64,000 bases of DNA from contig NC_088917.1 of NCBI RefSeq assembly GCF_963576675.1, forward strand, positions 79,222,610-79,286,609, in the 5' to 3' direction. This stretch comes from Euphorbia lathyris (taxonomy: Eukaryota; Streptophyta; Magnoliopsida; Malpighiales; Euphorbiaceae). The notes below the pieces were generated by a model. That model was not told the DNA's origin, did not search any database, and was given only the letters and a program-made list of their open reading frames with translations. The translations under genes were made by a program, and so were the position numbers. Below, piece by piece: positions 11,117 to 22,300 of the stretch (positions are counted from its first letter, which is position 1; each line of letters starts with the position of its first letter).

Positions 11117-14100
11117 TCATTTTCTAACAAAGTATTTGCAGAGGTTTTGGAGATTCCACGTGCGTGGTAGCGTATTGCCCTCCATATCTTGTATTTTGAA
11201 TGTGGCTGGTCCAACCTTGTCCACTATCTGGTATGGACCTGTCCAGTTGAGCCCCAACTTGCCCTTGCCTTCTCGAGATTGGATTTTATCAGTTTTGTGA
11301 AGCACAAGATCTCCTATCTTTAGATCCACTAGCTTGGCATTTTTATCATGGTAAGCCGCGATCCGCTGTTTGTATGCTGCCATGCGTACATAGGATTGGT
11401 TCCTACGATCCTCAACCTGATCCAAACGCTCCCTTAGTCGTTTATTTTTGTCCTCTTCACAATAAAAGGCCACCTGATCACTGGGGACTTGTATTTCAAT
11501 TGGGATCACGGCCTCCACTCCATGAGAAAGGGCGAATGGTGTTTCCCCAGTAGCTGTTCTTGGGGTGGTACGATAAGCCCACAAAACACTTGTAAGCTGA
11601 TCCGCCCACCTCTTGTCATGCTCTCCCAACCTCTTCTTTATCCCCTTCACAATCGTCCGATTGGTAACTTCGGTCATTCCATTGGACTGAGGATAATAAA
11701 CGGAGGCAAATCTGTTCAGGATGCCCAACCCCTCACAGAAGGCCTTGAATTTGCCACAGTTAAACTGTGTTCCGTTGTCAGTGATGATGGTATGTGGAAT
11801 GCCATATCTTCCCACAATGTTGTCCTTGACGAACTCCACCATCTGTTCTGCTGTAATGGAGGAAACAGCCTCGGCTTCTACCCATTTGGTGAAATGGTCT
11901 ACTGCCACTATTACGTACCTCTTTTGCCGGCGAGTTGGGGGAAATGGGCCAACGATGTCTATTCCCCAGAGGGCGAATGGACGTCCTTCAATGATTGGCC
12001 TTTGAATATGTTTGGTAGTATGTGACTCATTAGCATGAATCTGACAATTGTGACAAGATTCTACCAAACTCTGGGCATCTAACTCTGCTGTGGGCCAGTA
12101 GAAACCTGCTAACCTAGATTTTTTCAAGATCGTGGCGGATGCTTCATGTGACCCACAAGATCCCTCGTGTAGCTCTTTGAGGATCTGTTGCCCTTCTTCA
12201 GGTAGAATGCATTTCAACCAAGGATGACTAAAGGATTTTCTGTAAAGACCATCATTGATTAGGGAGAAATAAGCTGCTCTCCTGACTATCCTTCGCGCCT
12301 CTTCCTTGTCTTCAGGTAATGACCCATTTAGCAGATATTGGCGGATAACTGACCTCCAATCATTTTCCACCGTTGTGAGTAGGGACACTTCTTCAGAGGC
12401 AAATGCTGGAGCCATTTTTACTTCGAAGGGACAGTCCTGATCCGCCCAGTTTTCCTCACAAGAAGCCATTTTGGCCAATTGATCAGCCTCTGTATTGGAT
12501 TCCCTTGGTATGTGAATCAATTCCCACTTGGTCTCTTTAACTTCAAGGTGATCCAGCAACTTTTTGACTTCTGCTACATATTTGGCCAGAACCTCGTCTT
12601 TCACCTCATAATTCTTGATTACTTGGTTGACCATTAGTTTTGAATCGCTATAGATCACGATCTGCTCTGGGGTGATTTCTTGAAGCAGGCGTAATCCCAG
12701 TATCAGAGCTTCGTATTCAGCAGCGTTATTAGTGGCATGGAAATTTAATTTTGCTGCAGATCGCAATCTTATGTAGTGGGGACCTTTGATCACAACTCCC
12801 ACACCTGATCCATCCGCCGAGGAGGCTCCATCAGTGTACATCGACCATTCTTCTAACGGAGGCTTGGGATGAGATATCCCCTCGTCAGTGAATTCATTCA
12901 CGAAGTCCGTCAGGACCTGACTTTTCAAAGATGACCTGCTTTCATATCTTACATCAAATTCGCCCAGGCGAATCGCCCATTCCATCAACCTTCCTGAAGT
13001 GTTCGGCTTCTGCAATACCTTTCTCATTGGTATATTGGTTTGAACTATTACAGTATGCGCCTGAAAATATGGCCTAAGGCGAATTGTCGTGGTTACAACA
13101 GCTAGTGCCATCTTATCCAGCTTTGAATATCTGGTTTCAGCGTCTTTCAAAACTTTGCTCACGTAATAAATTGGGAATTGTTGGCCATCTTCCTCTCGTA
13201 TCATGACCGTGCATACAACCTTGTCCGTGACCGATACATACATATATAGATCTTCCCCTTTCAAAGGTCGACTCATCATGGGTGGCTCTGTGAGGAACCG
13301 TTTGATTCCTTCGAAGGCATTTTGACAATCCTCATTCCACTCGAATGCTTTTTGCTTCTTGATGACTTCGAAAAAAGGCTGACATCTACGAGCTGAGCAA
13401 GAGATAAACCTGCCCAAGGCTATGATACGCCCGTTAAGGCGTTGTACTTCTCTGATATTCTGGGGCGCTTGCATTTCTAGGACTGCTTTGACTTTGTCAG
13501 GATTTGGGCTAATTCCTTTTTTGATGATCACGAATCCTAAAAATTTCCCATATGTTGCCCCGAAAGTGCATTTCTCCGGATTCAACTTGATGTTGTGGTG
13601 CCGAAGTACGTCTAGTACCTCCTTTATATCCTCTACATGCTTTTCTACAGTTGTGCTTTTAATGATCATATCATCTACATAGACAGAATAATTATCATTC
13701 TTACTGTCCGCGAATATCTTGTTCATCATCCTCTGATAGGTAGCACCTGCGTTCTCGAGCCCGAAGGGCATAACTTTAAAACAATAAGTGGCTTGATGAG
13801 TCACGAACGAGGTCTTAATTCTATCTGAGGGTTCCATAGGGATTTGATGATAGCTTGACTTCACATCAGCAAAGGAATACATTGCGTGACCGGCAGTTCC
13901 ATCCACAAGCATGTCTATGCATGGCAAAGGATAGTTATCCTTGGGGCAAGCTTTATTGAGATCTGTAAAGTCAATGCACATGCGGTAAGATCTGCCAGCT
14001 TTCTTGACTAGCATGACGTTCGCCAACCACTGGGTGTAAAGTACCTCCTCAATGGCATCCGCCTTTTGGAGCTTGGCGATTTCTTCCTCTATCACCTTTT

Positions 14101-16189
14101 GCCTTTCCGGACCATGGTTTCTCCGTTTCTGAGCCACAGGAACTGCATCTTTATCGATGTTGAGTTTATGGGTGATCACGCCCGGGCTAATTCTGGGTAG
14201 AATTTCATCCTTCCATGCGAAGACATCTTCGGCCTCACAAAGTACTTTGGTGATTGCATCTCTGATATTGCCTTGTAGCCCCTTAGCTATCTGCACCTGC
14301 TTCTCTTCTGCCATTAGGTACATTTCGGTCTCGCCTAAGGCCATTGTGACACGCTCCTCCTCATCTTCTTCCTTAGATTGAGGGCGAATCATTAAGGATG
14401 CTGAATATGTTTCTTGGGCCACTTTTTCACAACCTCTGACCATCACACCTCCCTTGACCGTGGGAATGTAAAGTGTCAAATGGCGAATAGAGATAAGAGC
14501 TGCAACTTCGGAGATAAAAGGTCGTCCGAGGATAATATTGTAAGCTAATTGTCCATCCAAGACCGAGAACTCCAAATCTCCTCTCCAAACTTGATCATTG
14601 TCAGTAAGCTCACAATCCAAAGTAACTTGGCCTTTCGTCTGAATGGTATGACATGTCACTCCCAAAATGTCGACCACAGTCGGCTCTACCTGGATAGGAT
14701 CAATCCTGAGTTTGGAGAATGCTCCTCGGGTAATGACATTACATGAACTTCCCGTATCAATCATTACCCTCTTCATTTCCCAACCTTCAACCATCATAGT
14801 GACGACCAGTGCATCCGCATGGGGTGGAATCTCAGGACCCGCATTTGAGAGAGGGCGGTTTAATGATGTCCTATCAAGGGTGGTCGTCTTCGCCTTTTTC
14901 AATGCTGGCTGATAACTAGGTCCGCCTGCTATGACATTGATGGTACCCTTTCCTTTCTTCTTTGGGTCCTCCTTGGATCTATCATCTTCTTTTCCTTCTG
15001 TTTGGATGAACCGATCCAATTTACCCCTTTCAATGAGTCGTTCAATTTCTCGAGCTAACTCCCAGCAAGCATCCGTATCATGGCCATTTTTCCTGTGATA
15101 CTTACAATAATTTTTAGGATTTTTACCTTTATTGGTGTATTCCCCCCCTTTTGGCTCGGGGTATGAAATGCTCCGCTTGTGCTGGCTGTTGTCAATCCAC
15201 ATAAGAACTTCGCTCTTAGAAGCATTGAGAGGTGTGAAAGAAGTGACAAACGTCGATTTGTTCCTAGAATCCCTTCGTTTGTTCCGAGAAGAAGAATCCT
15301 GACGTTTGTCTTTGTCTCGATCCCGAGGACGAGATTCGCCTCTGTTCTTTTTTGGCGATGATGGCGAACCTCCGCGAATGTCATCTACCTCTATAAAGTC
15401 TTTACAACGCTCCATTAACTCTGCCATGCTGGTGGGCTTTTTGCGGATGAGATCCTCTTGCAAACTTTTACAGGTAGTGTTTCTCACGAAACACTCCACA
15501 GCTACGGAGATATCTACGTCAACGATTTGTATACACAATTGGTTGAAAGTGTCCACATAGTCTCGGAGGGATTCATTCGCCTTCTGCTTTAATTCAAAAA
15601 GCTTTCCAGATTTCACCACTGCAGGAATGCAACCAGCAAATTTAGCACAAAATTCCCTGCTTAATTGATCGAAGCTGTTTATTGAGCCTGGAGGTAGAGA
15701 TTGAAACCACAAATAAGCTGGACCTCCCAACGTGGTGACAAACATTTTGCAGAGCACGGGCTCGGTGGCTCGATTGAGCCTGGCCAAGATTCGGTACTTT
15801 CGAACATGAGCCTCTGGATTGTCTTTGCCTGTGTATATTGCGAGATTAGGGATCTTGAACGCTCTTTCAGTTTCCTCTGCCTCGATCCAGGCTGCAAAAG
15901 GCGAATCCCTATTGGCGAATGGATTGTGCCTAGCATTTTCTTCGTTCATTTGGAGTACTAGGGCCCTCACTCTATCATCAAAATTCTCCGGATCCGCCCT
16001 GGGGCGACCTCTTCGTGGCGATCTGCTTGGAGAAGAAGAAGAGGAAGAACTTGACTCAGACGATGGATCTGATGGCGAATATCTTCCTGCATTACCACGT
16101 CCGCCTCCTCCTCTCCCTCCACCATCTCCTCCACCACTTCCTCTGCCTGGGGGATTTGGACCATTTCCTCCTTGTTGGCCTCCAGACAA
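11117..16189 (-). CDS. Tat/Retand gag-pol polyprotein, open frame
   Basis: An uninterrupted 1690-residue frame encodes the replication polyprotein. In order (residues of this frame): low-complexity Gly/Ser/Arg stretch 1-65; capsid-like retrotransposon gag about 105-270; Cys/His knuckle-like segment about 360-376; retropepsin with DTGSS at 478-482 and ILGRPF near 553; RT with YVDD at 837-840; gypsy RNase H about 980-1085; a second, archaeal-type RNase H with D1120, E1158 and D1182; integrase with H1341, H1348, C1379, C1382 and the D1411, D1471, E1507 triad (35 residues between the last two). All catalytic residues looked for in protease, RT, second RNase H and integrase are present. The first residue is a TTG in mid-frame, not the true start. 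Gag begins upstream, probably at 16884. The polyprotein would act in cytoplasmic particles and integrate cDNA in the nucleus. Confidence 0.92.
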   Translation of the reverse strand: MSGGQQGGNGPNPPGRGSGGGDGGGRGGGGRGNAGRYSPSDPSSESSSSSSSSPSRSPRRGRPRADPENFDDRVRALVLQMNEENARHNPFANRDSPFAAWIEAEETERAFKIPNLAIYTGKDNPEAHVRKYRILARLNRATEPVLCKMFVTTLGGPAYLWFQSLPPGSINSFDQLSREFCAKFAGCIPAVVKSGKLFELKQKANESLRDYVDTFNQLCIQIVDVDISVAVECFVRNTTCKSLQEDLIRKKPTSMAELMERCKDFIEVDDIRGGSPSSPKKNRGESRPRDRDKDKRQDSSSRNKRRDSRNKSTFVTSFTPLNASKSEVLMWIDNSQHKRSISYPEPKGGEYTNKGKNPKNYCKYHRKNGHDTDACWELAREIERLIERGKLDRFIQTEGKEDDRSKEDPKKKGKGTINVIAGGPSYQPALKKAKTTTLDRTSLNRPLSNAGPEIPPHADALVVTMMVEGWEMKRVMIDTGSSCNVITRGAFSKLRIDPIQVEPTVVDILGVTCHTIQTKGQVTLDCELTDNDQVWRGDLEFSVLDGQLAYNIILGRPFISEVAALISIRHLTLYIPTVKGGVMVRGCEKVAQETYSASLMIRPQSKEEDEEERVTMALGETEMYLMAEEKQVQIAKGLQGNIRDAITKVLCEAEDVFAWKDEILPRISPGVITHKLNIDKDAVPVAQKRRNHGPERQKVIEEEIAKLQKADAIEEVLYTQWLANVMLVKKAGRSYRMCIDFTDLNKACPKDNYPLPCIDMLVDGTAGHAMYSFADVKSSYHQIPMEPSDRIKTSFVTHQATYCFKVMPFGLENAGATYQRMMNKIFADSKNDNYSVYVDDMIIKSTTVEKHVEDIKEVLDVLRHHNIKLNPEKCTFGATYGKFLGFVIIKKGISPNPDKVKAVLEMQAPQNIREVQRLNGRIIALGRFISCSARRCQPFFEVIKKQKAFEWNEDCQNAFEGIKRFLTEPPMMSRPLKGEDLYMYVSVTDKVVCTVMIREEDGQQFPIYYVSKVLKDAETRYSKLDKMALAVVTTTIRLRPYFQAHTVIVQTNIPMRKVLQKPNTSGRLMEWAIRLGEFDVRYESRSSLKSQVLTDFVNEFTDEGISHPKPPLEEWSMYTDGASSADGSGVGVVIKGPHYIRLRSAAKLNFHATNNAAEYEALILGLRLLQEITPEQIVIYSDSKLMVNQVIKNYEVKDEVLAKYVAEVKKLLDHLEVKETKWELIHIPRESNTEADQLAKMASCEENWADQDCPFEVKMAPAFASEEVSLLTTVENDWRSVIRQYLLNGSLPEDKEEARRIVRRAAYFSLINDGLYRKSFSHPWLKCILPEEGQQILKELHEGSCGSHEASATILKKSRLAGFYWPTAELDAQSLVESCHNCQIHANESHTTKHIQRPIIEGRPFALWGIDIVGPFPPTRRQKRYVIVAVDHFTKWVEAEAVSSITAEQMVEFVKDNIVGRYGIPHTIITDNGTQFNCGKFKAFCEGLGILNRFASVYYPQSNGMTEVTNRTIVKGIKKRLGEHDKRWADQLTSVLWAYRTTPRTATGETPFALSHGVEAVIPIEIQVPSDQVAFYCEEDKNKRLRERLDQVEDRRNQSYVRMAAYKQRIAAYHDKNAKLVDLKIGDLVLHKTDKIQSREGKGKLGLNWTGPYQIVDKVGPATFKIQDMEGNTLPRTWNLQNLCKYFVRK

Positions 16190-16884
16190 GATGTGTCCAA
16201 CAGTTCCTGAAGATGGATGTGGCGGTGGTCCACCTACATGAGATGTTTTTTCTGGTCTTTTACTTCTTCTACGACCAGTAGATGGAGGAGATCTGCCACG
16301 GCGTGGGGATCTTGCTCGTCGAGACGAAGGGGACCTTGCTCGCTTATCCTTATCCTTTCTATGCTTTTTAAGAATGGGCTCCTTAAATCCGCCAAGAGAC
16401 GAATTTGTCCGCGAGCGCCTAGGTACATTTGGCCCATCAAGATTAAACCTTGGAACCCCTGATCCACCAGGAGGGACTGTATCATTCCTTCGACTCCCTC
16501 ACCAGGAAATAACTCCCTGATAACCGGTCGCCCGCCACCCGATGCCGTGGTAGTTATCATGGAATCAATGTTGTGAGCTTGAAGGAATGAAGAGCTATGG
16601 GCACCTGGTCCCAGACCAAAGTTTAATGGAGGTAAAGATGAGACAGCTCACGTAGATACCGTACTCCAACGAGGAGGAACAGTCATGAACGCCCGGAGGC
16701 GGTTCCCAATCTCAAGCCCATATCGTGCTTCGATATCCTGAGCACACATATCGATGAAAGAAGCAGTGGGCATATTTCCATCAATATTTGTTATAGGAGC
16801 AGTTGTGTTTGTGCGACCAGCACTAGATGGTGTAATTATCGGTGATTCAATTCCAGAGGAGGGATTTTGTCCTTCATCGGTCAT
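16190..16884 (-). pseudogene. Gag N-terminal leader of the Tat element, interrupted
   Basis: The probable gag start is ATG at 16882-16884 (MTDEGQNPSSG), about 40 bp inside the PBS. It aligns in style with the old element's gag start at 19399 (MESGGSNPSTG). This frame stops at a TGA near 16648-16650. Another frame (16234-16560) and the upstream extension of the main frame (open from about 16500, Arg/Ser-rich) carry the rest. At least one stop or frameshift therefore separates the start from the long frame. The stop lies in ACGTGAGC, which also looks like a splice donor, so splicing could be an alternative explanation. Confidence 0.55.
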
Positions 16885-16926
16885 GATGTTTCAGTGTGAA
16901 CGAAAAACCCTTTATTTGATCAAGGG

Positions 16927-16947
16927 TTCCACGTTCACCGCACCAAT
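16927..16947 (-). promoter_or_regulatory. Primer binding site, tRNA-Phe-like
   Basis: Immediately inside the 5' LTR the minus strand reads TTGGTGCGGTGAACGTGGAA. This complements the 3' end of plant nuclear tRNA-Phe (…CACGCTCACCGCA-CCA from memory) with one mismatch. The old Tat element has the same site at about 19340-19358. Confidence 0.72.
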
Positions 16948-17439
16948 TGATAACAAGGGAGAAACTTCTGATCGGAGCTCGTCTCTGTGGGGGGCGTCGT
17001 TGGGTTCGACGGGGGAAACTCCGATGCCAAAGTCAGTAGAGAATATGGAGAATAAACTGTATTGACAAAGCTTAGAGAATGTAAGAAAGTGTGTGTGTAC
17101 CTTGATAGCCTAGAATGGTAGGCTATATATAGTTGAGAAGTTCGTAACCTCTAGGTAACTAGAAAGTCTCCATTAATGCCCATTTAATGGCGGTTACAGG
17201 TTACTCTTAACCTGGCGGGTAAGACTATTAATGATTCATTTAATGATCTTTTATGGCCGAGACGGCGGCCAGCCGTTACCAATGTGAATGGAGAGATTCG
17301 CCTTAGAGATCCGCCAGCGGATCTCCTAAGACTAATCCGGGGAGATTCGCCAGCCGGCTTCCTTTTAGGAGATTGCTACGTGGCATACTTAAAGGCGAAT
17401 ATCTCTTTTGGTCCTCATGATAATATCTCGATGTTATCA
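16948..17439 (-). repeat. 5' LTR of the Tat/Retand element
   Basis: A 492-bp LTR paired with 7893-8385, with the same TGATAACA/TGTTATCA termini. A minus-strand TATA box (CTATATATAG, about 17123-17132) implies transcription toward lower coordinates. Confidence 0.95.
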
Positions 17440-17444
17440 AATCT
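17440..17444. other. Target-site duplication AATCT (right)
   Basis: AATCT directly follows the right LTR and matches 7888-7892. Confidence 0.93.
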
Positions 17445-19045
17445 TTTCGGCTTAACTAATTTAAAAACAAAATACAAAGATATATGTTCTATTTTCATAA
17501 AGAGGTTAGTTAAAGAATAAATTCAGTGAAATTTTGCTCGGAACTAGCAAAAGATGAAGTGTCGAGATTTGTTAAGCCCAAAATATACCTAAAATATCAT
17601 TTATATTTACAGCAGTTTTTCTATGAAATCGTACTGTTTATATCTATTTAGAGTACTTTTATGTTCAAATATGTTTCTTTCATGCAAGGTACCTAAATAT
17701 TTGGTAAAATCCAAATAGGAACGAAAAGAGGTCAAAAACCGAAGGAAAAACCCTACAAAAGGAGTCAAAGATGAAAAAAATCAAACGCACCGAAATGAGG
17801 ACGAGGTCGAAGTCAAGACAGAGGAAATTAATCCTGTGTCGCGACCGAGAATCTCTCGGTCGTGACACGCGTCACCCAGCTCTCCCCCTTATCATTTCGA
17901 AGGCTGCAAATCTGTTTCCCCATTCTCTACCGAGAATATACATTCTTGGTAAGTTCAGATTTTCAGGCATCACTATATACACTTGTTCGTTTTCAAAGAA
18001 ACGAGTCCGTTCGATTAGAGAAGAATGTCTCTTTATAGCAGACACGTTCCTTAGACCCGACTCTTCAACATCTATAAATAAAGAGTTGATTTCAGAGTTG
18101 AATATAGAAATTTTGAAGAAAAGATTTAGTACAGAATTAATGCAGAAATTCTGAGTCAAGCAATTCAAAGTTAGAAGTTCGATTTTGTAAAAAAGCAATA
18201 TGATGTACACACATTGTTTATTAAATAATTACAAACACAGTAGCATTTAGATTTAGATTAAGATTTGTTCATATTAGTTTACATTTTGGTAGTAGAAGTA
18301 CCCGTCACTATTCCGAAGATTTAGCGAGAAGATTTAGTAGAGGATTCGAGCCAGGAGCCTGACAAACTCTAATCGAGGTTCGAGGAAAGGATTGACAATC
18401 CGTTCACTTGAAAGTCGATGAAAGCTTCCATGCTTGTTTTTCTCTGTAAACTTGTATCAAATTCATACTTCATCTAATAAAGTTCATATAATTCAATATA
18501 TTTTTATGTAGCACTTATGGTAAATGATCCGAATTGAGTTCTGGTGTTTTCATTAATACGTAGTTGAATTCAAAACCATTACAAGGAAACTTTGTTGAAC
18601 ACTTAGGCAAATTGATTCTTGCATAAGTATTAATTTGGTTAAGGTAGCGATCTAACCCGACCGTAGGAGGATTGTTTGCATTTCAAAGCCCCTTAATTGA
18701 AGGAGTTTACGTTATTACATTTTTATAATTTATACAAAGTTTAAAGTTGTTTTCTTTGCTTAATGCAAACGAATACATTTATTCTCTTTTTCTAAAGCAC
18801 TAAACGTTCCTGTTTTGTAAATTTATACTCAAAACAGAATTGATTTCTAACATTCTACATATTCCAATCTAATTCTTATTCTATCAATTTCAAACCCAAT
18901 TTCAAATAACGATTATCTATTTATATAAACTTTAAGTCGTATTTAATCTACACATAAATAAGTTTTTGTTGAAAAAGTTCCCAGTGGGATCGATATCTTT
19001 TTATTACTACAAGCGAAACCGTGCACTTACGGAAATCGCTCAACA
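17445..19045 (+). mobile_element. Athila element, right part with 3' LTR
   Basis: This continues the Athila DNA interrupted at 7892. A short 3' untranslated piece with an A/G-rich tract (AGCAAAAGATGAAG, about 17546-17559) precedes the LTR. The element ends at 19045 in CTCAACA, joined directly to mid-LTR sequence of the older Tat element. The Athila therefore inserted into that LTR. Confidence 0.8.
17570..19045 (+). repeat. Athila 3' LTR (about 1.48 kb)
   Basis: The LTR starts TGTTAAGCCCAAAATATACC, the characteristic Athila LTR opening, and ends ...GTGCACTTACGG...CTCAACA, giving TGTT/AACA termini. It holds the inverted repeat at 17836-17868 (GTGTCGCGACCGAGA arm), like those in the Athila interior. 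The 5' partner lies outside the window, so the 5' boundary is inferred from the motif. Confidence 0.75.
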
Positions 19046-19338
19046 AAAGGCAACTAATAACCCATTAATGACCTAACGGTCATACTTGAATAAGTTCAGT
19101 AACCACCATTAATGAGGTATTAATGGAGGCTTTCTAGTTATCCGGAGTTACAACTAAATGAGTATAAATAACTTGCATCCCAAGCTATTGAGGTACACAC
19201 ACGCTCTGCTAAACCCTACTTCGTGCTTATAGTTTATTCTTCTATAGTTTACTAACTTTAGCATCGGAGCTTCCCCCCGCCGATCCCAATGGCGCCCCAC
19301 AGGGAAGAGCGTCGATCAAGAATTCCCCACCAGTCATC
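19046..19338 (+). repeat. Partial 5' LTR of the old Tat element
   Basis: Right-hand part of an LTR related to 16948-17439 read on its own strand. Shared blocks are CATTAATGG, GGAG.CTTTCTAGTTA, a TATA box (GAGTATAAATAAC, about 19157-19169), GGTACACACAC and GCATCGGAG. It ends ...TCATCA at the PBS. The left part was displaced by the Athila insertion. Confidence 0.75.
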
Positions 19339-19360
19339 AATTGGTGCGGTGATCGTGGAA
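19339..19360 (+). promoter_or_regulatory. Primer binding site of the old Tat element
   Basis: ATTGGTGCGGTGATCGTGGA follows the LTR end directly. It is the same tRNA-Phe-like site as in the young element with one extra mismatch. Confidence 0.65.
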
Positions 19361-19398
19361 GTTCTAATCACAAAAGGACTTAGTTCACAATCACAAGG

Positions 19399-22300
19399 AT
19401 GGAAAGTGGAGGGTCGAACCCTTCAACTGGAACAACAACACCTTCAATACCAACTTTAGTTAATAATCCCCAGACAAACACCGGCAATATAGATCCTAAT
19501 GCACCGATTGTTGAGGATGAAAGAGAAATGTCGCCTGAGTATTTCATGGATGTTTGCGCAGAATAAGTGGGAAACCTCTATGGAACAGTTATGGCGGATC
19601 GAGTGAGAGCTTTCCTGGTGAATCCTGTCATAGGTGGATCGACAATAGGGACTGTCCCTCCTCTGAACCGTCCTCCGCTAAGGCCGAGTACATCAGCATG
19701 GCAGGCCGCCTTTATCAGGCCGGAGGCTCGTCGTGGCTCAGCATTCTTGCTCTTTTAACCTATGGATTCAGTGGTCACCAATCCAGAGTTAGGAAGTGCT
19801 CTACCGATAAATAGGAGACTACTTGAAGAGGTTCCAGAAGGAAGTCGGAGGAACCATCAGGCTCCCCCAAGAAATACAGGTAATCCATGAATCACTATTG
19901 GCAATCCTCAGGTACATCCGGTGCTAATTGGAACACAGGCTGGTCAAAGGCAAAACAATGAGGCCGCGGATCCTGGTCACCCATAGGGTGGATGTATGAT
20001 AACAGACGTAGAAGGCGGACTAGATCACGTGGACAAAGACGATCTTGATCCCATTCTTACCGTAGAAGGAGAACTAGATCACCTCGCCAGGAAATACCAG
20101 TACCACCGCCAGAACAGGAAGGAGGCAGACGTCCCCCACCTAGAGGACGAGGTAGAGGTGGTAGACGATCACTGTCAGATCCCTCATTGCAGTCTAGATC
20201 CTCCTTCTCTCAATGGAGTAGACGCCTGAGGATGGACCGTGACTTCATAGCTGAGGAGGTCCAGGCGGAAATGCGAAGGAAGAATGAGGAGAATGCAAGG
20301 CACAATCCTTTTTCTAACATAGAATCACCATTCACAAGGCGAATCGAAGACGAGGAAACTGATAGGCAGTTGAAAATCCCGAACATACCTAGCTACTCAG
20401 GGGAAGATAATCATGAGGCCCATGCAAGGAAGTACCGCATGTTTCTTGCGATTAATGGCTCCAGTGAAGCGGTCTTGTACTGAATGTTCATAACCACACT
20501 GAAAGGACCGACGTATGATTGGTTCCAATCTCTCCCTCCAGGGTCAATAGATAGCTAGAATCAGCTGAGCAGGGAGTTTTGCGCAAAGTTTGCATGCAGC
20601 ATTCCGCCAGTTGTTTCATTGCAAAAGCTCTTTGATTAAAACAAAAGGAAGATGAGTCCCTCAAAGATTATGTCAACAAGTTCAACAAATTATGCATCCG
20701 AGCAGTTGATGTGGATGTTCCTACGGCTGTCGAAGCTGTGATAAAGAATACAACCTGCAAAAGCCTACAAGAGGATCTGATCAGACACAAACCTAGGACC
20801 ACTGCAGAATTAATGGAGAGATGCAAGGATTTCATAAAAGTTGATGACATACGAAGAGAATCTGCTTCTCCTCCTAAAAGAGGGAAAGGCGAATCCCGAA
20901 AGAGAGATAAGGAGAAAGAAAAGCTTCCCGATTCATCCTCTAGAAGTAGACGGAGGAGCTCTAGGAATAAATCGGCGTATACACCATCGTTCACACAATT
21001 GAACGCCCCTAAAAGTGAAGTTCTGATGTGGCTAGAAAATAGCCCACACAAGCGGAGCATTTCATACCCCAAACCAAAAGGGGGCGAATACACCAACACG
21101 GGGAGAAACCCCAAAAATTATTGCAGATATCCAGCAATTCCTCCGCACGTGGACGCTCTTGTTATCACCATGATGGTAGAAGGATGGAAGATGAAGCGAG
21201 TGATGATAGATATAGGCAGTTCATGCAACGTTATCACTAGAGGAGCTTTCGCCAAGCTTACAGTCGATCGAATTCAGATAGAAACCACCATTGTGGACAT
21301 CTTGGGAGTAACAGGCCATACGATCCAAAGGCAGGGACAAGTGACCTTGGAATGTGAGTTGGTGGATGAGGATCAGGCATGGATTGGAGATCTCGAATTC
21401 TCTATCATGGATGGAAAATTGGCATACAACATCATCTTGGGACGCCCTTTTATCTTAGAAGTGGCGGCTCTAATATCAATACGCCACTTGGCGATGTACA
21501 TCCCTACAGCCATGGGAGGAGTAATGATCAGCAGAAATCAGAAAGTGGCTCAAGAAACATACTCCGCATCGTTGTCAATCCGCCCTCAATCTAGGGACGA
21601 GGAAGAAGATGAGCTTGTTACAGCCGCCCTGGGAGATATAAAAATGTTCCTTATTGCGGATAGAAAGCAAGTACGGGTCGCCAAAGGGTTGAGAACAAAG
21701 ATTAAAAATGATGTCACGAAGGTCCTCTTCGAGTCAAAAGACGTGTTTGCATAGAAGGACGAGATCCTTACAAGGGTCAGCCCGGACGTGATCACCCACA
21801 AACTAAATATCGCCGAAGATGCGGTTCCTGTGGCTCATAAAAAAAGGAATCATGGTCCGGAGAGAAAAAAATGACCGAGGAGGAGATATCCAAGTTGAAA
21901 AAAGCAGACACCATTGAGGAAGTTATCTACACGCAATGGCTGGCAAATGTGGTCTTGGTTAAGAAGGCAGGCGGATCATACCACATGTGTATTGATTTTA
22001 CAGACCTTAATAAGGCGTGTCCCAAGGACAACTACCCCTTGCCTTGCATTGACATCTTAGTTGATGGAACAACATGACATGCTATATATTCCTTTATAGA
22101 TGTGAAGTCGAGCTATCATCAGATCCCCATGGAACCATCTGACAGGATCAAAACTTCCTTTGTAACACATCAGCCAACCTATTGCTTCAAGGTCATGCCT
22201 TTTGGGCTTAAGAACGCTGGAGCAACCTACCAGCTTATGATGAACAAGATATTTGAAGGAAGGAAGGGCAATAACTTCTCAGTGTATGTTGATGACATGA

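Larger units (their letters stand above)
7893..17439 (-). mobile_element. Young Tat/Retand-type Ty3/gypsy retrotransposon
   Basis: A complete 9547-bp element is read on the minus strand. It has a 5' LTR at 16948-17439, a tRNA-Phe-like PBS at 16927-16947, gag-pol at 11117-16884, an antisense spliced ORF at 8673-10741, a purine tract at 8386-8400 and a 3' LTR at 7893-8385. LTR ends are TGATAACA...TGTTATCA, and the TSD is AATCT. By my hand alignment the two LTRs differ by six substitutions and two small indels over ~490 bp, so the insertion is recent. The lineage call rests on the extra RNase H domain after the gypsy RNase H and on the antisense ORF between pol and the 3' LTR, both known Tat-lineage traits. 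Confidence 0.95.

Noticed and set aside
11489..12025. 178-codon plus-strand ORF under the Tat integrase
   Set aside because: Shadow of the minus-strand pol; its residues mirror integrase codons.
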